Shown here one piece after another: positions 25,174 through 35,640 of a DNA stretch of 64,000 nt (position 1 is the stretch's first letter; the number at the start of each line of letters is the position of its first letter). The position numbers were made by a program, and so were the translations under genes. Source of the stretch: Streptomyces triticisoli (lineage in GTDB: Bacteria; Actinomycetota; Actinomycetes; Streptomycetales; Streptomycetaceae); NCBI RefSeq assembly GCF_003270085.1, contig NZ_QFDQ01000005.1, positions 1 through 64,000 on the forward strand, read 5' to 3'. The notes under the pieces are model-generated. The model searched no databases. It was not told the origin of the DNA and was given only the letters and a program-made list of their open reading frames with translations.

Positions 25174-25338
25174 TCACCCATTCACGGGGCACGGCAGATC
25201 GAGGTTCGCGCGGTTCGGGCGCTGGATCAGTTCGGGCCGGCTGCCGGGCGGGGGCGGCTCGGGATGGGGCGGACGTCGCAGCGCCTCCTGGTCGAAGTGA
25301 GCCTTCGGGCCGGTCCACAGATAGCCGTGGTGGTGCAC
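25174..25338 (-). CDS. Possible small protein (54 aa), Pro-rich, unknown
   Basis: GTG 25338 reads VHHHGYLWTGPKAHFDQEAL, followed by RRPPHPEPPPPGSRPELIQR, and ends LDLPCPVNG. Third positions are strongly GC-rich, as in real genes here, and the composition (Trp, Tyr, paired Pro-Glu) does not look random. No ribosome site is clear. The frame stays open upstream without another start. It fills the space between the acetyltransferase operators and the DUF397 remnant. No domain recognised. Confidence 0.4.
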   Translation of the reverse strand: MHHHGYLWTGPKAHFDQEALRRPPHPEPPPPGSRPELIQRPNRANLDLPCPVNG

Positions 25339-25444
25339 CGGTGGTCCCGTTCGATGTCGTTCGGTGTGTTGTCCCGGCGGTGACGGGACCCCGGCCGGTC
25401 CGGGCGAGTCGACGTCCCGCCAGGACCGGCTGTGAAGGGGATGC

Positions 25445-25688
<244 letters not shown>

Positions 25689-25978
25689 GACTGCCCTTCC
25701 CGTTTTGCCCGGTTGTGGCTGAGTGGTTGCTCTGAGTGGTGACCGTGGGACGGGACGCGATCTCCCGGCGGGGGTTCGTGGCACCCGTCCTGCTGAAAGC
25801 GTGAGCACCCGGCAGGTGAATGTCGCTTACGCGCTCAAATGAGCGGCGTGTGAACACCGGAGGCCGAGACGCTCTCACTTTTCGGAGGAGGGGATGTGCC
25901 TCCTGGCCGGGCGTCTCGCGGGGCGTGTCCCACAACGTGGTGCAGGCGAGCAAGCCCTCCGCGTCAAGGAAGAGTGAC

Positions 25979-26062
25979 GTGAGCGAGGTTGTGGGCACCT
26001 TTCGAAAGTCGCCGTACTCCGCACAGCAGGGCGACTGCCAGGCAGCGTCGGCCAGCACCTGA
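25979..26062 (+). pseudogene. DUF397 N-terminal remnant (27 codons)
   Basis: GTG 25979, with AAGGAAGAG upstream, reads VSEVVGTFRKSPYSAQQGDC and then QAASAST before a stop. FRKSPYSAQQGDC is the N-terminal signature of DUF397, in which CVEVA should follow the Cys. The DSK and TPAEW parts are missing and are not found in other frames downstream. It lies 290 bp from the frameshifted DUF397 gene on the other strand. The 290 bp between the two hold nothing else I can support. Confidence 0.55.
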
Positions 26063-26201
26063 TCGCGAGTCTGCGCCTACGGCAGCGCGCTCGCCGTCGT
26101 ACCGGTGAAATGGCGCTTTACGAGGGCCAGTTCGTGTGATCAGATCTCCCCGCCAGGTTCGGGCGGCCCTGGGGAGGGGCCGTGGGAGGCGGGGAGTTCA
26201 C

Positions 26202-27490
26202 ATGCGTACTGCGGCGGAGGAGACGGCTCAGCCGTGCCCGGAGTGCGGAACCGAGATCCGTGTGGGCGGACGGTTCATCGTCTGGTGCGCCGCCTGCGAC
26301 TGGAACGTCGACCCGAACGGGCAGCAGGATGAGCAGGGGGGACAAGGGCGGCTGGAGCGGGCGAGGCGCAGCCTGGCCCGGCGGCACGGTGAGAGGCTCC
26401 TCGTCGAGGTGACGCAGGGGGTCGGCTGTACGCGCGGCGGGACGCCGCCGCGGTTCTCGCGTATGCGATCGCTCTCGCCGTGCACGGTGTCACCGTGGTG
26501 CTGCTGGCGGGCGGTGTCCTCTGCCTCGTGTGGGGTTCGGGCGGTCTGGTGCTGCTGGGGCTGTTCTTCCTGGCGATGGCCGTGATGCTCAGACCGCGGT
26601 TGTCCGCACGGCCCGAAGGGGAGACCGTACTGCACCGTGCCGACGCGCCGGAGCTGTACGCGCTCGTCGACGAGGTGGCCCAAGTGGTCGGTACCCGCGG
26701 CGTGGACGTCATCGTCGTCGACAAGGAGATCAACGCGAGCGTCAGGTCCTACGGCCTGCGGGGGCGCCGTGCACTGAGCCTGGGCCTGCCTCTGTGGGAG
26801 GTGCTCACACCACAGCAGAGGGTCGCTCTTCTGGGTCACGAGCTGGGCCATTACAGCAACGGCGACACCCGGCACGCCGTGGTGGTGGCGACGGCGTTGC
26901 ACTCACTGACCATGTGGTGCCACTACCTCGCCCCGATCCGGCAGCCGTCCGCCGTCGAAATGTTCGTGAACCTGTTCTACGCCGTTCCCCGTCTGCTCGT
27001 TCAGGGTGTGCTGGTCCTGCTCGACCATCTGACGTTGCGGGCGACCCAGCGTGCCGAGTACCTGGCCGACCGGGAGGCCGCGCGGGCCGCGTCCACCGAG
27101 GCCGCGGCCGGCCTCATGGACCGGCTGCTGCTCGCGGATTCGGTCGAGGTCTTCCTGCGGCGCGAGGTGAACAGTGCGGCGCTGGCCGGGCGGCGTTCGG
27201 CCCGCAGGGCCCCGGACCGGACGGACGAGTTCTGGGAGCGGCTGACCGCGCACATGGCGTCCGTCCCGGAACACGAGTACGAGCGTCAGCGGCGTGCCGG
27301 GGCCCGGCGCGGCCACAGCGTCGACGCGACCCATCCGCCGACGCACCTCAGGCGCGCCTGCCTGCTTTCCGGCCCGCCCACGGAGGCGGCCGTCGCCCTG
27401 GACGAGGGCCGCCGGCGGCGGATCGCCGCCGAACTCGCCCGTGCGCGCACGGAGGTGGCCCGGAGCATCGTCCGCGACGGCATCGGATGA
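26202..27490 (+). pseudogene. M48-family metalloprotease with N-terminal zinc ribbon, single-base frameshift
   Basis: Frame 1 from ATG 26202 gives MRTAAEETAQPCPECGTEIR, a CxxC...CxxC ribbon ending in VWCAACDWNV, and RHGERLLVEVTQG. Frame 2 continues with GRLYARRDAAAVLAYAIALA and a peptidase M48 domain: two membrane spans, zinc motif LLGHELGHYSNGD, and third ligand Glu in AEYLADREAA. The switch lies at a run of five G at 26417-26421; six G would give an unbroken VTQGGRLYARRD and a protein of about 429 residues. GTG 26480 could start a 336-residue product that keeps HELGH. Membrane-bound proteolysis is the expected role. Could be a sequencing error, a true lesion, or phase variation at the G run. 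Confidence 0.8.
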
Positions 27491-27591
27491 GCGGATGAAC
27501 GGAGGGCAGTGAGCGGTGTCCGGGCGTTCTGTACGAGGTGGCCGCCCGCCGGGTGGCGGAGCGGGTGGACGAGGAGGAAGGGGCCGATGCT

Positions 27592-27948
27592 ATGAGGGTA
27601 CGCACCCTGATGTTCGGTCTGTACGCCGATGAGGAGGGGCTGGCATGGGTCGGGGGGCTCGTCGACGAGGCCGTGGGTGCGCGGAGCGCCCGGCTCGTCG
27701 GGCGGACCGTGGCACGCACCTGTGAGGGGAGCGGGGCGACGACCGCCGAGATGTACGACTACCTGGCGGACCAGTGGGCCTGGGAGAACCCCGGGCAGAG
27801 CAGCGGTGCGCGGGAGCCGGTCGAGCTGCGCGTGCGCCTGGCGTGCTCGCTGCGGACCTGGCGGGCGGTCCGCAAGGCGGTGATCAGGGCGTTGTGCCCC
27901 GAGGGCGATGCGTCCCACACTTGCCGGGTGCCCTGGTCCGCAGCCTGA
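27592..27948 (+). CDS. Unknown protein (118 aa)
   Basis: ATG 27592 is preceded by GGAGGAAGGGG at about 10 bases. The product starts MRVRTLMFGLYADEEGLAWV and contains SARLVGRTVARTCEGSGATT and MYDYLADQWAWENPG. The C-terminal half is Arg-rich and helical. Codon use is normal for the genome. No family recognised, no signal or membrane span. It follows the broken protease gene by about 100 bp on the same strand and ends at the strong hairpin before serC. The frame extends upstream to 27538, but that start has no ribosome site. Confidence 0.5.
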   Translation: MRVRTLMFGLYADEEGLAWVGGLVDEAVGARSARLVGRTVARTCEGSGATTAEMYDYLADQWAWENPGQSSGAREPVELRVRLACSLRTWRAVRKAVIRALCPEGDASHTCRVPWSAA

Positions 27949-27977
27949 GTGGACGTGATCGGCTCCATGGACGCCGG

Positions 27978-28012
27978 AGGGCGCCCGGCGGATCGTTCGC
28001 CGGGCGCCCTTC
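27978..28012. terminator. Strong bidirectional terminator between convergent genes
   Basis: GGGCGCCCGGCG at 27979-27990 and CGCCGGGCGCCC at 27998-28009 are perfect 12-bp arms around a 7-base loop, with A before and TT after. Confidence 0.9.
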
Positions 28013-28030
28013 GCAACCGTGAGGCGGTGC

Positions 28031-29158
<1,128 letters not shown>

Positions 29159-29332
29159 CTAGCGGCTCGGAGAAACCCGGGTGAAACGTCGTCCGTCGGC
29201 TGAGACGGGGGCTGAGACGGGGATTGACGGTGCGGGTGCGCCGACGGCGGGGCGCGGTGCGGGCGGGAGAGGGCCGGCGGTGGATCGTCCGTCCTCGTCC
29301 GCCCGCCTCGGCGCCCGCACCGACGCCCGGGA

Positions 29333-30580
29333 TCAGCCCCCGAGCTTCACCGGAAGCTCGTACAGGTCGTTCTGGGTGACCACCGGCTTGTTGCGCAGCT
29401 CGCTCGCCGGGACCGCCAGGTCCAGATCCGGGAAGCGTGCGTACAGGGCGGGCAGGGCCACGCCCGCCTCCAGGCGGGACAGGGCCGCTCCGGGGCACAC
29501 GTGCGGGCCGTGGCCGAACGAGATGTGGCGGTTCGCGGTGTCGCGGGTGATGTCGAAGGCGCCGGCCGTCGGACCGTGGGCCTGCTCGTCGCGGCCGATC
29601 GCGGCGTACGACACGATGAGCGCGTCCCCGGCCGGCAGGACCTTGTCCCCGACCCGTATGTCCTCCGTGGCGAACCGGATCAGCACATGGGACGTGGGGG
29701 TGGAGTACCGCAGGGTCTCCTCGATCACCGCCGACCAGTCCACCTTGCCGGCCAGCACCAGCGCGCGCTGTTCGGGGTGGGTGGAGAGGTTGACCACCGC
29801 GTTGACGATGAGGGAGATCGTCGTCTCGTGACCGGCCGCGACCATCAGCTGGAGGGTGGAGACGATCTCCTGGTCGGTGAGGCTGTCGCCGTCCTCGGAC
29901 GCCCGGATCAGCGCGGAGGTCAGGTCGTCGCCGGGGTTCTCGCGCTTCCGCGCGACCGTCTCGGACATGATTCCGGCCAGCTCGGTCAGGGTCGCGACGA
30001 CCTCATCCGGCGGGGTCTGCGTCGAGAAGAACTTCTCGAACAGCTCCTTCAGCCGCGGCAGCCGCTCCTCCGCCAGCCCCATCAGGTCGGCGATCACGTA
30101 CATCGGCAGCGGGTACGCGAACACCGACTTCAGGTCGACCGTGTCGCCCTCCTGCTCGGCGACGCGGTCCAGCAGCCCTTCCGTCAGCTCCGCGATCCGG
30201 GCGCGCATCTGCTCCACCCGGCGGGGCGTGAGCGCCTGGGCGACCAGGGTGCGCAGGCGGCGGTGGTCCGCGCCGTCCACGGTCAGCATGGACCGGCCCG
30301 GGTTGGCCAGTCCGATCAGCGGCCAGTCGGGGGCGATCTCGCCGCGCTGCCAGGCGCCCCAGACGTTGATGTCCTTCACCACCCGGGGGTCGGTGAGCAG
30401 CTTCTTGGCCTCGGCGTGGTGCGTGACCGCCCACACCGGTACGCCGCCCGGCAGCATCACGGGCGTGAGGGGTCCGGCGGCCCGCAGCGCGGCGCTCTCC
30501 CCGTCCAGGTCGGAGACGAACGGGTCGAGGTGGATGCGGGACTGTTCGATGTCCGTCGTCGTGTCCGCAGCAGCCGTCAT
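29333..30580 (-). CDS. Cytochrome P450, CYP154-like, last gene of the conservon
   Basis: 415 residues from ATG 30580. All P450 landmarks are intact: I-helix AGHETT at 249-254, K-helix EXXR as ETLR at 288-291, and heme loop FGHGPHVCPG with ligand Cys362. It overlaps the preceding P450 gene by ATGA, so the two are translated together. In streptomycete conservons a CYP157 is often paired with a CYP154, and the features fit that pairing. The substrate is unknown; CYP154 enzymes oxidise steroids, macrolactones and aromatics in vitro. No ferredoxin gene is adjacent, so electron donors must come from elsewhere. Confidence 0.9.
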   Translation of the reverse strand: MTAAADTTTDIEQSRIHLDPFVSDLDGESAALRAAGPLTPVMLPGGVPVWAVTHHAEAKKLLTDPRVVKDINVWGAWQRGEIAPDWPLIGLANPGRSMLTVDGADHRRLRTLVAQALTPRRVEQMRARIAELTEGLLDRVAEQEGDTVDLKSVFAYPLPMYVIADLMGLAEERLPRLKELFEKFFSTQTPPDEVVATLTELAGIMSETVARKRENPGDDLTSALIRASEDGDSLTDQEIVSTLQLMVAAGHETTISLIVNAVVNLSTHPEQRALVLAGKVDWSAVIEETLRYSTPTSHVLIRFATEDIRVGDKVLPAGDALIVSYAAIGRDEQAHGPTAGAFDITRDTANRHISFGHGPHVCPGAALSRLEAGVALPALYARFPDLDLAVPASELRNKPVVTQNDLYELPVKLGG

Positions 30581-31818
30581 GAGAACGTGCCTCCAAGGGC
30601 GGGGGTGGGAGTGAACGTGACCGGAAGTTCGGACAGTCCGCGCAGCCACGGCGACGGGCGGCGGGCCAGGGACGCGGCCGGTACCGCGAGGTCGATGTCC
30701 GGCAGCCGGTCCAGAATGACCTCGATGCCGGTCCGCGCGATCACCTCGGCGATCTCCTGCGCCGGGAACGGGCAGCGGTGCTCCCCGTGGCCGAAGGAGA
30801 AGTGCGCGCTGTTGCCGCCGGTCAGGGCCGAGCCGTCGGTACGCACCTGGGGGTCGGAGTTGGCGCCCTGGAGGCCGAGGAGCAGCATGTCGCCGGCGCG
30901 GATGCGACGACCGCCCAGCTGGGTGTCGCGGGCCGCCCAGCGGCCGGCCACGTTCTGTGTGGGGGTGTCCTCCCACAGCACCTCGTTCATCGCCTCGGCG
31001 ATGCTGTTGCGGCCACCGAACAGGGACGCGGCGAACCGGCCGTCCGTCAGCATCAGGTGCAGGGAGTTGCCGATCCAGTCGGCGGTCGGCTGGTGTCCGG
31101 CCGCCATCATCACCATCAGGTCCTGGCAGATCTCCTCCGCGGTGAATCCGGAGGTGTCGGCGAGCATCCGGGACACGACGTCCTCGGCGGGCTTCTCCTT
31201 GCGGCTGGCCACCAGCTCCGTCATCGACGTGAACAGGTGGGTCTGGCCCGCGATGGCCCGCTCCCGGCCGTCGATCATGTCGTTGAGGGCGGTGACCAGG
31301 GCCGGGCCCGCCTCGTCGGCGAAGCCGTAGAGGCGGGCCAGTACGCGCACCGGCAGCAGCATCGCGAACTCGGCGACGATGTCCGCGCTGCCCCTGGGAC
31401 AGATGCCGTCGATCAGCTCGTCGGCGAACTTCTCGGCGTAACCGCGCAGTTCGAACGGGTCCACGGCCTCCAGCGCGGTGACCATCATCCTGGCCCGCTT
31501 GCGGTGCCGTTCGCCGACGGTGTACAGGATCGACGGCTGCTTACGGCCGATCATCGGCAGCAGCGGCCAGTCGTCGGGGATGTTCACCCACTGGTTCCAC
31601 AGGTCGGAGTCGCGGCTGAACAGCACCGGGTCCCCGGTGATCTGGTGCAGCTCGCGGTAGCCGAGCACCAGCCAGGCCGGTACGTCGCCGTCGAGCAGTA
31701 CCGGCACCACGCTGCCGTGCTCGCGCCGCATCTCCCGGTACACCTTGGCCGGGTCGTCCTGGAGCAGGGGACCGCTGAGGTGGATGGGGGCGGAAGCGGA
31801 GGCGGGGACGGGGCTCAC
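30577..31818 (-). CDS. Cytochrome P450, CYP157-like, lacking the EXXR motif
   Basis: 413 residues from GTG 31818, overlapping cvnD by GTGA. I-helix AGHQPT at 240-245 and heme loop FGHGEHRC with Cys349 are present, but the residue after Cys is Pro rather than Gly. At the K-helix the sequence is EVLW (279-282), so the normally invariant Arg is Trp. Loss of EXXR is a known trait of the CYP157 family encoded within conservons. The protein may bind heme through Cys only, and a role as partner or sensor to the CYP154-like enzyme has been considered for the family. Function remains open. Confidence 0.88.
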   Translation of the reverse strand: MSPVPASASAPIHLSGPLLQDDPAKVYREMRREHGSVVPVLLDGDVPAWLVLGYRELHQITGDPVLFSRDSDLWNQWVNIPDDWPLLPMIGRKQPSILYTVGERHRKRARMMVTALEAVDPFELRGYAEKFADELIDGICPRGSADIVAEFAMLLPVRVLARLYGFADEAGPALVTALNDMIDGRERAIAGQTHLFTSMTELVASRKEKPAEDVVSRMLADTSGFTAEEICQDLMVMMAAGHQPTADWIGNSLHLMLTDGRFAASLFGGRNSIAEAMNEVLWEDTPTQNVAGRWAARDTQLGGRRIRAGDMLLLGLQGANSDPQVRTDGSALTGGNSAHFSFGHGEHRCPFPAQEIAEVIARTGIEVILDRLPDIDLAVPAASLARRPSPWLRGLSELPVTFTPTPALGGTFS

Positions 31819-32468
31819 ACCAACTCCTGACGGGGGGTTCGGGAGAGGTCGGAGTACAGGGCCTGGATGTGCTCCACCAGGGTGATCAGCACCAGCTTGC
31901 TGGATTCCCGGGATCGCGCGTCACAGGTGACCAGCGGCACGTGCGGATCGAGGTCGAGGGCCTCGCGGATCTGCTCCGGCGTGAAGGCGGGGCCGCCGAA
32001 GTCGTTGCAGGCGACGATGAACGGCGTGCCGTGTTTCTCCAGCCGGTCGATGGCGTACCAGGAGTCGTCGATGCGCCGGGTGTCGACCAGGACGACCGCG
32101 CCCAGGGTGCCGGAGAACAGCCGGTCCCACAGGAACCAGAAGCGTTCCTGACCGGGCGCCCCGAACAGGTACAGCACATTGCGCGAGTCGAGTGTGATCC
32201 GGCCGAAGTCGAAGGCGACGGTGGTCGCGGTCTTGCCGCGCACCCCGCTGATGTCGTCGACGGCCTCTCCGGCCCGGGTCATCGTCTCCTCGGTGTTGAG
32301 GGGACGTATCTCGCTCACCGAGCGGACCATCGTCGTCTTGCCGGCGCCGAAGCCGCCCACGATCACGATCTTGAGGCCGTTGTCGGCCGACGCGTCCAGC
32401 GGTGTGCGCGTCTCGGAGGTCGTGCGCGGCGCAGAGGTCGTGCGCGGCTCAGAGGTTGCGGAGTCCAA
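31815..32468 (-). CDS. cvnD: Conservon small GTP-binding protein
   Basis: 217 residues, probable start TTG 32468 overlapping cvnC by 20 bp. The P-loop is GGFGAGKTT at 38-46, the DxxG-like switch appears as FGAPGQERFWF, and the base-recognition region reads VACNDFGG in place of NKxD. This matches the MglA/CvnD family of small GTPases, which carry signals from the roadblock protein CvnB. The first 28 residues are a low-complexity tail with repeated Thr-Ser-Glu/Ala-Pro-Arg segments. It is cotranscribed with cvnABC and two P450 genes. Confidence 0.93.
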   Translation of the reverse strand: MDSATSEPRTTSAPRTTSETRTPLDASADNGLKIVIVGGFGAGKTTMVRSVSEIRPLNTEETMTRAGEAVDDISGVRGKTATTVAFDFGRITLDSRNVLYLFGAPGQERFWFLWDRLFSGTLGAVVLVDTRRIDDSWYAIDRLEKHGTPFIVACNDFGGPAFTPEQIREALDLDPHVPLVTCDARSRESSKLVLITLVEHIQALYSDLSRTPRQELV

Positions 32469-32796
32469 CGAGCACCTGCTCCAGGATGTCGAGGTCGGGA
32501 ACGGCGGCCTTGCGGGGGTGGCGGGCGCTGACGCGGCCCGCCGCGAGGAGGTCGGAGAGCAGGATGCGGGTGATGCTCACCGGCAGTTCGAGCTCGGCCG
32601 CGATCTCCACGACCGCCGTGGGGCGTCCGGTCAGCCGCAGGATCGCGGCGTGCTCGGACTGCATGCCGGGCACCGGATCGCATTCGGCGACGACGAGGGT
32701 CACCAGGTCGAAGGGGTTGTCGGGCCCGGACCGGCTGCGTCCCTGGGTGAGGGTGTAGAGCCGGTCCGGGGCGTCGTCCCGGCCGGGCCTGCTCAT
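32449..32796 (-). CDS. cvnC: Conservon DUF742 protein
   Basis: 115 residues. DUF742 is a winged-helix-like domain: RLYTLTQGRSRSGPDNPFDL and VTLVVAEC at the start, then VVEIAAELELPVSITRILLS and DLLAAGRVSAR. In conservons CvnC is a cytosolic or membrane-associated partner in the CvnA-D complex. Overlaps cvnB by ATGA and cvnD by 20 bp, showing tight coupling. No metal or nucleotide motif. Confidence 0.93.
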   Translation of the reverse strand: MSRPGRDDAPDRLYTLTQGRSRSGPDNPFDLVTLVVAECDPVPGMQSEHAAILRLTGRPTAVVEIAAELELPVSITRILLSDLLAAGRVSARHPRKAAVPDLDILEQVLVGLRNL

Positions 32797-33200
32797 GAGG
32801 TGCGCGGCTGCGCGGTCAGGTGCTCGCCGATCTGCTCCACGAGTTCGCTCATGTTGTGCCCGACGAGCCCGGAGTCCGCCTCCTCGGTGGTGACGACGGC
32901 CAGGTGCGCGCCCTCACCCGCCTCCACGATGAACAGCACGCCGCCGTAGAACTCGGTCATCGCGGACCGGACGTCGCCGCTGCCGTCGCCGAACTCCACG
33001 GACGCGCCGTGCGACAGCGACTGGATGCCCGCGGCGATCGCGGCGAGCTGGTCGGCCTGGTCGGCGGAGAGTTCCGGGGTGTGGCACAGCTTCAGGCCGT
33101 CCCGGGACAGCACCAGGGCGTGCCGAGCACCCGGCGTGCGCTCCAAGAGGCCTTCTATCAGCCAGGTGAGCTTCTCGTCGGCGGTTGTCGTGCCGGTCAT
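32793..33200 (-). CDS. cvnB: Conservon roadblock/LC7 protein
   Basis: 135 residues of roadblock/LC7 fold: LTWLIEGLLERTPGARHALV, LSRDGLKLCHTPEL, ADQLAAIAAGIQSLS and GVLFIVEAGEGAHLAVVTTE. The family acts as GTPase-activating or scaffold subunit for the small GTPase CvnD, analogous to MglB. It overlaps both neighbours by four bases. Confidence 0.93.
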   Translation of the reverse strand: MTGTTTADEKLTWLIEGLLERTPGARHALVLSRDGLKLCHTPELSADQADQLAAIAAGIQSLSHGASVEFGDGSGDVRSAMTEFYGGVLFIVEAGEGAHLAVVTTEEADSGLVGHNMSELVEQIGEHLTAQPRTS

Positions 33201-35293
33201 GAGGTGGTGTCGCCTTCCGGGGTCGTGGGGGTGGTCTGGAGTCCGATGGACTGGGGTTCGTCGGTCTGGGATTCGTTGGTCTGGAGTTCGTCGGACTGGG
33301 GTTCGTCGGTCCGGTCGGGGGTGGTGCCGGAGGTTCCGGCGGTTGTACCGGTGCCGGCGGCCGTGTCGTCCGGGGTGGTGGCGCGTACGGCCTGGCGGAA
33401 GCTGCTGAAGCGGGCCGTACGGGCCTTGGTCTCCTCGGCGGTCGGGGCCGGCCGCAGGGCGGCGGTGCGACTGGCGGAACGGGTGCGCTCGGCCTCGGCG
33501 AGGGTCCGGCCGCGTCGGCGGCGCGGGAGGCTGAGCGGGGACGCGTCCGTACCTGGGGCCGGGGACTCATGGGTGGGGACCGGGTCGGGGTCGAGGTCGT
33601 CGGCTCCCGCGCGGGACGCCGCGTACGAGTGGCCGGGGGCCGGCGCGGGGCGGGAGGTGGCGCGGGGCGTCGTGCCGCGTTCCGCCGGGGCGGTGTCGTA
33701 CGAGGTGGCGTGGTGCGTTTCCGGTTCCACCCCGTCGGCGGGGCGGGCCGGTTCGTCGGCGGGGCGGGTGCCGCGGCGGCGGGGGAGACGCAGGGCCGAC
33801 GGCTCGGACGCCGTGGCCGCCGGGGTCTCGTCCGCGGGCGACGTGGACGGTGTGGACGGTGCCGGTGTCCCGGTGAGGGACGCCGATGTGGCGGTGACGG
33901 GCGGTGCGGTGGTCGTCGTGGTGGCGTCGGCGGCCGGGGTCCTGGGCGCGTCCGGCTCTACGAGGATGTCCTGCGGGACGAGCATCAGCACGCCCGTGCC
34001 GCCGCGGGCCGAGGGGCGGTAGGAGACCCGGAGGCCGTACCGCCGGGACAGCCGGCCCACCACGGCGAGTCCGAGCCGCGTACCGGTGAGGCCCCCGAGT
34101 CCGGTGGACTCGCCGGAGACCGCGCGCTCGGCGCGACGCAGCTGGGCCTCGCCCATGACGAGCCCGCTGTCCTCGACGGACACGATGACCCCGGCCGGCA
34201 CCTCCTCGACGTAGACGTGGACCTCGGCGGTCGGCGGCGAGAAGTTGGCCGCGTTGTCGAGGAGTTCGGCGAGCGCGTGCATCACGCCCTCAGCGGCGTG
34301 CCCGGCGACGGCGATGTTGCTGGTGGAGTGGACACGGACGCGCTGGTAGCCGTTGATCCGGCCCATGGCCCCGCGCAGGATCGACTCCATGCCGATGGGC
34401 CGGGCCCAGCGGCGACCCGAACGGGCGCCGGTGAGGACGGCGACGGAGTCGGCGAGCCTGCCCGCCTGGGCGGTGCGGTGGTCGAGGTGGAGGAGGTCGG
34501 CGAGGACCTCCTCGTCGTGGTGCTTGTCCTCCATCGCGCGCAGGTCCGCGAGCATGCCGGTGGACAGGGCCTGCATACGGCCGGCCGCGTTGGCGGTCGC
34601 GGACAGCGCGGTGGCCCGGGCGTTGTTGGCCTCGCGCAGCCGGGCGGCCAGCCGCGCGCTCTCCGCGATGAGCCGGTCCCGGTCCTGCGCCAGCCGGTCG
34701 CGCTCCCCGCTCAGCCGGGCCTGCTCCTCGGCGTGCTCCTGCGTCAACCGGTCGGTGTGGGCGGTGTGTTCCCCGGTGAGCCGCTTGAGCTCGGCGGCGT
34801 GGTCGTCCGTGAGCCGGGCCCGCTCCTCGGCGTGCTCCCGTGCCAACCGGGCGGTGGCGGCGTCGTGCTGCTCGGTGAGGCGGTCGCGTTCCGCCGCCAG
34901 GTCCTCGGCGAGACGGGTCCGCTCCTGCTCCAGGTCGGCCGACAGGCGGGCCCGCTCCCGGTCGAGTTCGCCGGTCAGCCACTCGTGTTGGCGGCGGGCG
35001 TCCTGGGTCAGCCGGGCCCGTTCCTGGAGCAGCCGTCCGACGTCCTGGGTGACCGCTTCCAGCCGCCCGCGGGCCGCCCGTGCCGACAGGACGGCGTGTG
35101 CGGCCACCGTGACGGCCGCGCACAGCAGCAGGGCGGCGACCACCCCGGCCACCGCGAGCGCACCGCGCGCGGACTCCGGCCCCAGCAGCACGGCGGCGGT
35201 GACCGCGACCGCGGCGAGCACCGCTGTGAGCAACGGGACGGGGAGCAGGCTGCGGGGGGTGGGGCGGTCGCCGGGGAGCAGGGGGGAGGTCAT
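33197..35293 (-). CDS. cvnA: Conservon membrane sensor with ATPase (histidine kinase-like) domain
   Basis: 698 residues from ATG 35293. Two membrane spans near 15-40 and 46-70 anchor it. Residues 75-225 are an almost unbroken charged coiled coil (RERARLSADLEQERTRLAED and similar). The GHKL domain follows, with N-box LAELLDNAANFSPP, SVEDSGLVMG and GLGLAVVGRLSRRYGL-type G motifs. No phospho-acceptor H-box is evident. The C-terminal 200 residues are disordered and Pro/Thr/Ala-rich, with SDELQTNESQTDEPQS near the end. CvnA is the sensor that heads conservon operons and is thought to signal to CvnD through CvnB and CvnC. Confidence 0.93.
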   Translation of the reverse strand: MTSPLLPGDRPTPRSLLPVPLLTAVLAAVAVTAAVLLGPESARGALAVAGVVAALLLCAAVTVAAHAVLSARAARGRLEAVTQDVGRLLQERARLTQDARRQHEWLTGELDRERARLSADLEQERTRLAEDLAAERDRLTEQHDAATARLAREHAEERARLTDDHAAELKRLTGEHTAHTDRLTQEHAEEQARLSGERDRLAQDRDRLIAESARLAARLREANNARATALSATANAAGRMQALSTGMLADLRAMEDKHHDEEVLADLLHLDHRTAQAGRLADSVAVLTGARSGRRWARPIGMESILRGAMGRINGYQRVRVHSTSNIAVAGHAAEGVMHALAELLDNAANFSPPTAEVHVYVEEVPAGVIVSVEDSGLVMGEAQLRRAERAVSGESTGLGGLTGTRLGLAVVGRLSRRYGLRVSYRPSARGGTGVLMLVPQDILVEPDAPRTPAADATTTTTAPPVTATSASLTGTPAPSTPSTSPADETPAATASEPSALRLPRRRGTRPADEPARPADGVEPETHHATSYDTAPAERGTTPRATSRPAPAPGHSYAASRAGADDLDPDPVPTHESPAPGTDASPLSLPRRRRGRTLAEAERTRSASRTAALRPAPTAEETKARTARFSSFRQAVRATTPDDTAAGTGTTAGTSGTTPDRTDEPQSDELQTNESQTDEPQSIGLQTTPTTPEGDTTS

Positions 35294-35296
35294 CAA

Positions 35297-35640
35297 TCAG
35301 GGTCCTCGGTCGGGTCCTCGGTCGGGGGTTCGCGGCGTGCACCGTCGTCTGCGCGGCCCTCGCGCGGTTCGATGAGGTTGCCGGACCGGGTTCCGGGTCG
35401 CTTTTGGAACGAGGGCCGACAACTATGCGCAACTCGCGGTCACTATAGGAGATTTCGTGATCGACTTGGGAGTGTTCCGGTTCCGTTCCCGGTAGTTGAG
35501 CCGATCCGGAGGGAACCGGGTGCCGCCCGGGGTCCCTCCCCGGGTGCCTCCCCGGGCCCCGCCCAGGGTCCCGCCCCGGGGGCCGCGCGGGGGTGTGCGC
35601 GGTCACTGGTGGCCCGTCCGTCGAGAGGCATCCTGGGGGA
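35297..35640. other. Intergenic region between divergent conservon and oxidoreductase genes
   Basis: No gene is seen. The part near 35430-35470 is AT-rich for this genome; TATAGT on the minus strand at 35447-35442 could be a -10 box for cvnA, though no matching -35 is clear. From 35520 to 35590 the sequence is a run of CCCGGG-type inverted blocks with CCCTCCCCGGG and CCCGCCCCGGGGG units. Confidence 0.5.
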
